Shown: positions 59,035 to 64,000 of the stretch, piece after piece
Layout of the letters: every line of letters starts with the position of its first letter
Numbering within the stretch: position 1 is the first letter of the stretch
NCBI GenBank assembly: GCA_036402115.1
Contig: DASWTM010000124.1
Coordinates: 1 to 64,000 of the forward strand
Length of the DNA: 64,000 bases
Direction: 5' to 3'
Source: Chryseosolibacter sp036402115
GTDB taxonomy: Bacteria > Bacteroidota > Bacteroidia > Cytophagales > Cyclobacteriaceae
Made by a program: the position numbers and the translations under genes
The notes under the pieces: model-generated
Database searches by the model: none
What the model was told of the DNA's origin: nothing
What the model saw: the letters and a program-made list of their open reading frames with translations, nothing else

Positions 59035-60114
59035 ATGAAAAAATTATCCGCACTATTGTCCCGTTATTCCAAAGTGGGAACCTCACTTTCTCTTTTCATT
59101 CTGGCCATCATCGTCCAGGGGTGCTACATTCAGGCGAAAGACAAAGAACCCACACATACACTAGCTGTCGCACCCGCCACTCCCGTGGATGCAGTGGTTA
59201 TGAAAGCTGAAAACCTCGAAGAGCAACTGGAAGTCACTGGTAATATCGTTGCCAATCAGCATGTCGAAATTGCCAGCGAACTGACACGTAAAGTCACCGA
59301 TGTGCGCGTGAAAGAAGGGTCGCAGGTTCACCAGGGTGACTTGCTTTTTCAATTAGACGATGCTGACCTGCAGGCACAACTTCAACGTCTCAGACAACAG
59401 GAGAAGCTTGCATCGTTGAATGAAGCCAGACTAAAAGGGTTGATTGAGAAAGATGCGATTGTGCAGCAGGATTATGATGAAGCGTTCACAAACTTGAAAG
59501 TGCTTCAAGCGCAAATCGATGAGCTGCTCGTGACCATCAGCAAAACAAGAATCACTGCACCCTTCAACGGCCAGATCGGTATGATCAACACCCACCGCGG
59601 TGCAATCGTGTCGACAAATACGATTCTTACAGACATCGAAGACAATAGCATTGTCAAACTTGAATTCTCAGTCCCGGAAAAATACGCACACCGGATTTCG
59701 CAAGGCAGCAAACACAGTTTCAAGATTGCATCCGATGACAAAATTTATACGGCCATCGTTCATGCCAAAGCACCTGGACTCAATGAGCAAACTCGAAATC
59801 TCAAGATGCGCGCCACGGCACAAAATCCGCACCGAACTCTTCTTCCGGGTCAAAGCGCAAGAGTTCGTCTCAATGTTAACACAGCGGGTGACGCAATTCT
59901 TCTCCCATCGCATGCCCTGATTCCTTCCCCGGAAGGATACAGCGTGCTTGTGGTACGGGATGGAAAAGCAGAGTTGAAACCTGTTGAGATTGGCGTTCGA
60001 AAAGTTAAGACGGTGGAGGTCCGAAGCGGACTTCAGGTGGGAGACACCGTTGCCACAAGCAATCTCCTTCGTATTGGTACCGGTTCGCCTGTTCAGGTTG
60101 TCTCTATTAAATAA
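59035..60114 (+). CDS. RND efflux periplasmic adaptor (membrane fusion protein), lipoprotein
   Basis: A 359-residue adaptor. Signal peptide and lipobox V-Q-G-C at about residues 27-30. The biotinyl-lipoyl domain has V-T-G-N-I-V-A-N-Q-H-V-E-I and V-R-V-K-E-G-S-Q-V-H-Q-G-D-L-L, the helical hairpin is at about 110-165, and the beta-barrel region holds I-T-A-P-F-N-G-Q-I-G (about 175-184). The C-terminal membrane-proximal part ends in G-D-T-V-A-T-S-N-L-L-R-I. It links the inner-membrane pump at 60148 to the TolC-type channel at 63287. It is 33 bp upstream of the pump gene. Confidence 0.92.
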   Translation: MKKLSALLSRYSKVGTSLSLFILAIIVQGCYIQAKDKEPTHTLAVAPATPVDAVVMKAENLEEQLEVTGNIVANQHVEIASELTRKVTDVRVKEGSQVHQGDLLFQLDDADLQAQLQRLRQQEKLASLNEARLKGLIEKDAIVQQDYDEAFTNLKVLQAQIDELLVTISKTRITAPFNGQIGMINTHRGAIVSTNTILTDIEDNSIVKLEFSVPEKYAHRISQGSKHSFKIASDDKIYTAIVHAKAPGLNEQTRNLKMRATAQNPHRTLLPGQSARVRLNVNTAGDAILLPSHALIPSPEGYSVLVVRDGKAELKPVEIGVRKVKTVEVRSGLQVGDTVATSNLLRIGTGSPVQVVSIK

Positions 60115-60147
60115 CGTACATCACATCATCATTTTACAAACACACTA

Positions 60148-63100
60148 ATGAGCGCAATATCTCAAGTTAGTATTTCACGTCCTGTTCTGGCGGGCGTGAT
60201 GTCAGTACTCCTCATTCTCTTTGGTATCGTAGGATATTTCTTCCTGGGAACACGAGAGTATCCGATTACCGATTCACCAATTGTTACTGTTACTACTGTT
60301 TATCCCGGTGCCAGCGCTGACATCATCGCTTCTCAGGTTACAAAGCCACTCGAGGAATCGGTAGCCGAAGCCAATGGTATCCGCGCATTGACCTCGATCT
60401 CGCGCGAGCAGGTGAGTATCATCAAAATTGAATTTAACCTCGATGCCGACCTCGAAGCTGCGGCCAACGATGTTCGCGACAAAGTTTCCAAATCACGGCA
60501 ACAACTTCCTGCCGACATCGAACCCACCATCGTTGAAAAGATGGGACCTCAGGATTTTCTTGTCTTCCTTACGGTGCAAAGCGAAACGCGAAGCCTCGAA
60601 GATGTCACAGACTTCGTGAACATCAATATCAAAGAAAGACTTCAGTCCATCCCCGGTGTGAGGCTGGTCGACACCTATGCCGGACGCAAGCGTGCGATGA
60701 GGCTGCGGATGGATCCCGTTAAACTTGCATCCTACAACCTGACACCGGAAGATGTCCAGGCTGCTCTTCAGCGTGAGAATGTGGACTTGCCTAGCGGAAG
60801 AATCGAAGGGGCGAACACCGAGATCTCATTGCGCACGGAAGGACGGCTCGTTACTGAAGATGACTTCAACAACATGATCATATCCGAGAAGGACGGAGCC
60901 ATTATCCGGTTCAGTGACGTGGGTACTGCTGTGATGTCATCCCAAAATGAACGAACCGCCATGATCATCGGAGAGGGGCAGACTGCACGTTACGGAGTAG
61001 GAACTGCGGTTCAGCCTCAGCGCGGTGCTAATTCTCTCGAAATTGTGGACGAATTTAAAAAACGCTACGAAGAGATTGTGGCAACCGCTCCGAAGGATTA
61101 CATCATCCACCTGGGAAAGGATTTTACAGTTCCCGTAAGGAATTCGTTGTCGGAAGTGGAGGAAACGTTGATGCTCGCTTTCGCGCTGGTCGCCATCATC
61201 ATCTTTGCCTTTCTCCGGGATTGGCGTAGTACAGTCATACCGTTGGTTGCTATCCCGGTGTCGATCATCTCAGCTTTCTTCATCATGTACATAGCCGACT
61301 TTTCGATCAATGTGCTAACCCTTCTCGGACTGGTCCTCGCCATCGGACTTGTAGTAGATGATGCTATTGTAGTGTTGGAGAACATCTTCCATAAAATTGA
61401 AAATGGAATGCCTCCCATTGAAGCCGCACGAAAAGGCGCTGACGAGATCTACTTCGCGGTAATTTCCACAACGGTTACGCTGGCGGCTGTGTTTCTGCCA
61501 ATCCTGTTCCTGGGTGGAATTACCGGTCAGCTCTTCAAAGAGTTCGCCATAGTGGTTGCGGGCTCCGTTCTCATCTCCGCCTTTGTCGCGTTGACATTGT
61601 CACCGATGATGAGCGCTTATCTGCTGAAGGCAAACGCTACGCAAGGATGGTTCTACAAAAAGACAGAGCCATGGTTCCAGTCACTTAACAAAGGCTATGA
61701 TCGTGCACTACAATTTTTCTTTCGGGCACGATGGGCAAGCTTTGTGATCCTGGGCATCTCGCTTGCGCTGGCATGGGTTCTGGCCACAAGCCTTCCTTCC
61801 GAACTTGCACCACTCGAAGACCGCTCACAGATAGGCATTGCAGTCATTGCACCTGAAGGTACATCGTTCGAAAACATGGAGGCAACGATGAAGGAGATCA
61901 ACCAATATATCAGTGATTCCATTCCTGATCTCGATGGCGACCGCACCTATGCAGCTGTGTCTGCGGGACTTGGAACGCTTGTGTTGCCCGTAAACTCGGC
62001 ATTTCAATGGATATTTCTCGTTGAACCGAAAGACCGCAAGAGTGGATTGACGCAACAACAGATATTTAACAAGATCGCAGCGGCTACATCAAAATTCAGA
62101 AATGTCATTTGTATACCGATTCAGTTTCCAACAATTGGTAACTCGGAAGGACAACCGCTCCAGTATGTGATCCAATCACCCGATCTGAAGTCGCTTGCTG
62201 AAACGTTGCCTAAGATGATGAAGGAAGTCGGTGCAAACCCTAAGTTGACGTTTGCAGATCCTGATTTTAAAGTCAACAGACCCGAGATCGGCATTAGCAT
62301 CGACAGACAAAAAGCTGCGCAAAGTGGAATATCCGCTGAGGCGATTGGAAGGACACTTCAACTTGCCCTGACTGGAAGACGTTATGGATATTTCATCTTT
62401 AACGACAGACAATATGAGGTGATCGGACAGCTTGATCGCACCGATCGCTCTGCCCCGTCTGACCTGAAGTCTGTGTTCCTGAAAGGTCCGGACGGAGAAA
62501 TGATTTCCCTTGATAACCTTGTGAGTTTGCGCGAGACGGTAAGTCCTCCGGCAATCTATCGATACAACCAGTCGTATAGTGCAACCATCTCGGCAACACC
62601 GGCACAAGGTGTAAGTCTTGGGGAAGCTATCGATGAGATGGATCAGATCGCTGCAAAAGTTCTTCCGAAAGATTTCCGAACAGCACTTGCAGGACAAAGC
62701 CGTGATTTCGCGGAGAGTAGCGAGAGCTTGATATTCGCGTTCATCTTTGCCATCGTGCTGATTTACCTGGTGCTCGCGGCACAGTTCGAAAGCCTCATCG
62801 ATCCGTTTATTATTCTTCTTACCGTTCCGATGGCGGTAACAGGTGCGCTGATCACCCTTTGGCTCACAGGCCAGTCGATCAACATCTTCAGCCAGATTGG
62901 GATCATCATGTTAATCGGTTTGATTACGAAGAACGGTATCCTCATTGTTGAATTCGCCAATCAGTATAAAGAGAAAGGCTATAGCGTTCGCGATGCCGTA
63001 ATCGCGGCAGCTTCGTCTCGTTTTCGTCCCATCCTGATGACAACCCTTGCTATGATCTTCGGAACAATTCCCATCGCATTGTCATTGGGTAATTCATCAG

Positions 63101-63276
63101 GCAGCCGGAGTTCGTTAGGAATTGCAGTAGTAGGAGGGTTGGTGTTCGCAGGTATCCTTACGCTGTTTGTAATTCCTGCGGTGTACTCTTATTTCTCACT
63201 GCCTTACCGCAAGCACACACCGCCATCTGCGAATGAGCCTCTTACAACTCAACCGATCACACCAGAATTAGTTTAA
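60148..63276 (+). CDS. RND multidrug efflux pump, AcrB/HAE1 type
   Basis: A 1042-residue RND pump with the expected 12 membrane helices and two large periplasmic loops. TM1 starts RPVLAGVMSVLLILFGIVG; TM4 carries G-L-V-L-A-I-G-L-V-V-D-D-A-I-V-V-L-E, the two Asp proton-relay residues. Q-x-x-x-F-x-L-D and G-A-S-A-D-I-I-A porter patterns are present. The length and the D-D motif place it in the HAE1 (drug, dye, detergent) rather than the CusA heavy-metal group. Substrate unknown. The first part of the outer-membrane partner gene follows 10 bp after the stop. Confidence 0.95.
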   Translation: MSAISQVSISRPVLAGVMSVLLILFGIVGYFFLGTREYPITDSPIVTVTTVYPGASADIIASQVTKPLEESVAEANGIRALTSISREQVSIIKIEFNLDADLEAAANDVRDKVSKSRQQLPADIEPTIVEKMGPQDFLVFLTVQSETRSLEDVTDFVNINIKERLQSIPGVRLVDTYAGRKRAMRLRMDPVKLASYNLTPEDVQAALQRENVDLPSGRIEGANTEISLRTEGRLVTEDDFNNMIISEKDGAIIRFSDVGTAVMSSQNERTAMIIGEGQTARYGVGTAVQPQRGANSLEIVDEFKKRYEEIVATAPKDYIIHLGKDFTVPVRNSLSEVEETLMLAFALVAIIIFAFLRDWRSTVIPLVAIPVSIISAFFIMYIADFSINVLTLLGLVLAIGLVVDDAIVVLENIFHKIENGMPPIEAARKGADEIYFAVISTTVTLAAVFLPILFLGGITGQLFKEFAIVVAGSVLISAFVALTLSPMMSAYLLKANATQGWFYKKTEPWFQSLNKGYDRALQFFFRARWASFVILGISLALAWVLATSLPSELAPLEDRSQIGIAVIAPEGTSFENMEATMKEINQYISDSIPDLDGDRTYAAVSAGLGTLVLPVNSAFQWIFLVEPKDRKSGLTQQQIFNKIAAATSKFRNVICIPIQFPTIGNSEGQPLQYVIQSPDLKSLAETLPKMMKEVGANPKLTFADPDFKVNRPEIGISIDRQKAAQSGISAEAIGRTLQLALTGRRYGYFIFNDRQYEVIGQLDRTDRSAPSDLKSVFLKGPDGEMISLDNLVSLRETVSPPAIYRYNQSYSATISATPAQGVSLGEAIDEMDQIAAKVLPKDFRTALAGQSRDFAESSESLIFAFIFAIVLIYLVLAAQFESLIDPFIILLTVPMAVTGALITLWLTGQSINIFSQIGIIMLIGLITKNGILIVEFANQYKEKGYSVRDAVIAAASSRFRPILMTTLAMIFGTIPIALSLGNSSGSRSSLGIAVVGGLVFAGILTLFVIPAVYSYFSLPYRKHTPPSANEPLTTQPITPELV

Positions 63277-63286
63277 GCAATTGAAA

Positions 63287-64000
63287 ATGAAAAAAATTCT
63301 ATTACTCATATTTTTATACGCGCTCTTGTTGTCCGCGCTAAGCTACTCAGCTTTTGGGCAGGCGTTGACCCTCGAGCAGGCAGTGTCACTCGCATTGACA
63401 AATAATCCGGAAATCAAAGCGATGGAGCATGAGGTGACGAAGGCACGCGAGCAATCAACCATCGCACGCAGCGCGTACTTGCCCCAGGTTGGTCTCGTAG
63501 CCACAGCTAATCACTATTTTCAACGCCCTGTGTTTTTTGGATTTGGAGAACAAACCGGTGGTGATCAGATCTCCTATGGGAGATTCGGTGGCAGCGATCA
63601 ACTCAACATTGGTGTTGTGCTCGATCAGGCACTTTGGAATCCGCAGGCATTTCCTGCGATCAAGTACGCGACTTTACAGCAGGAACAGAACGCTATCGCC
63701 CTCCGCCAAAAACAGGTCGAGATTGTTTCGCAGGTGAAGCAAACCTATTTGCAACTGCTGATTTTGAACGAGCGCATTAAACTCAAGCAACAGAATCTTG
63801 AGCGTAATACGAAAGTCTTACAAGATTCACGCGTGTTGCTCGCGCAGGGGAAAGCTCTTCGCATCGATACGCTCCGCGCTTACACTTCCGTGAAAAATTT
63901 AGAGCCTGATCAGCATCGCCTTGCCAATGAGCTTCAAACCGCTAAAATGCGACTGGCAGCGTTTCTCGGAAACGAGTCTCAGCAGGATGTGGTGCCGGGC
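63287..64000 (+). CDS. TolC-family outer-membrane efflux channel (partial)
   Basis: The first 238 codons of the channel gene, cut by the window end. The signal peptide ends near S-A-F-G-Q, followed by L-T-L-E-Q-A-V-S-L-A-L-T-N-N-P-E-I, the characteristic start of the outer-membrane efflux protein repeat. Helical regions E-V-T-K-A-R-E-Q-S and V-K-Q-T-Y-L-Q-L-L follow. Gene order adaptor-pump-channel with gaps of 33 and 10 bp shows one tripartite operon under the ArsR-type regulator. Confidence 0.92.
   Translation, partial: MKKILLLIFLYALLLSALSYSAFGQALTLEQAVSLALTNNPEIKAMEHEVTKAREQSTIARSAYLPQVGLVATANHYFQRPVFFGFGEQTGGDQISYGRFGGSDQLNIGVVLDQALWNPQAFPAIKYATLQQEQNAIALRQKQVEIVSQVKQTYLQLLILNERIKLKQQNLERNTKVLQDSRVLLAQGKALRIDTLRAYTSVKNLEPDQHRLANELQTAKMRLAAFLGNESQQDVVPG

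Noticed and set aside
1..64000. tRNA or rRNA genes, CRISPR arrays, prophage or integrative elements
   Set aside because: Looking for T-arm-like GGTTCGAATCC patterns, regularly spaced short repeats, integrases, and phage structural genes gave nothing on either strand.

Overview
The window looks like a chromosome segment from a free-living member of the Bacteroidota, most probably order Cytophagales. The evidence is a SusC/SusD/SusE polysaccharide utilisation locus, several LytTR and 7TMR-DISM type signalling proteins, MacB-like permeases with no ATPase beside them, a 287-residue sigma factor of the short Bacteroidota RpoD type, ATGA and TAATATG gene junctions, and almost no Shine-Dalgarno sequences. 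I see no rRNA, tRNA, CRISPR array or phage. The only mobile-element-related gene is a REP-associated tyrosine transposase with its palindromes.

Layout. 0-8.8 kb: truncated DUF1275 membrane protein, FMN-binding protein, two MacB-type permeases, and a His-rich envelope protein paired with a CopZ-like metal-binding protein. 8.4-14.2 kb: cupin, DUF2200, unknown small genes, alpha/beta hydrolase lipoprotein, GH13 alpha-glucosidase lipoprotein, and a DUF1624 membrane protein. 14.3-17.1 kb: leftward chromate operon (ChrB-C/AraC fusion regulator, DUF2490 protein, ChrA). 17.3-25.1 kb: a stress or cold-shock-like island with two parallel modules. Each starts with a related ~97-bp upstream element and carries a copy of the same unknown ~100-aa protein and an RRM RNA-binding protein. 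Module 1 adds a fatty-acid desaturase and a STAS protein. Module 2 adds an isolated, degenerate DEAD-box RecA2 domain and a sigma-70 factor. A cold-shock-domain protein and two receiver proteins lie next to or between them. 25.3-29 kb: sterol-desaturase-like oxygenase, two SDRs, M28 peptidase. 29.3-35.2 kb: PAS histidine kinase, hydrolase, DHFR-like protein, PAS-only membrane sensor. 35.2-36.6 kb: mostly non-coding, with a ~165-bp tandem repeat and a pair of 12-bp direct repeats 21 bp apart.

36.6-41.6 kb: a compact rightward cluster of START-like lipoprotein, SDR, fatty-acid 2-hydroxylase-like protein, NAD-dependent epimerase, then a LytS/LytT two-component pair. It suggests (ceramide-like) lipid modification under LytTR control. 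41.7-45.5 kb: methyltransferase, RAYT with surrounding REP hairpins, DUF4272, DHFR-like and VOC proteins. 45.7-47 kb: type II NADH dehydrogenase. 47-58.4 kb: a membrane sensor whose cytoplasmic end is an IS1595-type transposase zinc-ribbon/HTH, followed by SusC-SusD-SusE-GH30-GH30, resembling known beta-1,6-glucan loci. 58.6-64 kb: ArsR-family repressor and an RND efflux operon (adaptor, pump, TolC-type channel cut by the window end).

The two strongest candidates for something undescribed are the 7TMR-transposase-DNA-binding-domain fusion next to the glucan locus, and the duplicated RRM / unknown-protein modules with their shared upstream element. The ChrB-C/AraC fusion and the RAYT/REP set with compensatory stem changes are also worth following.
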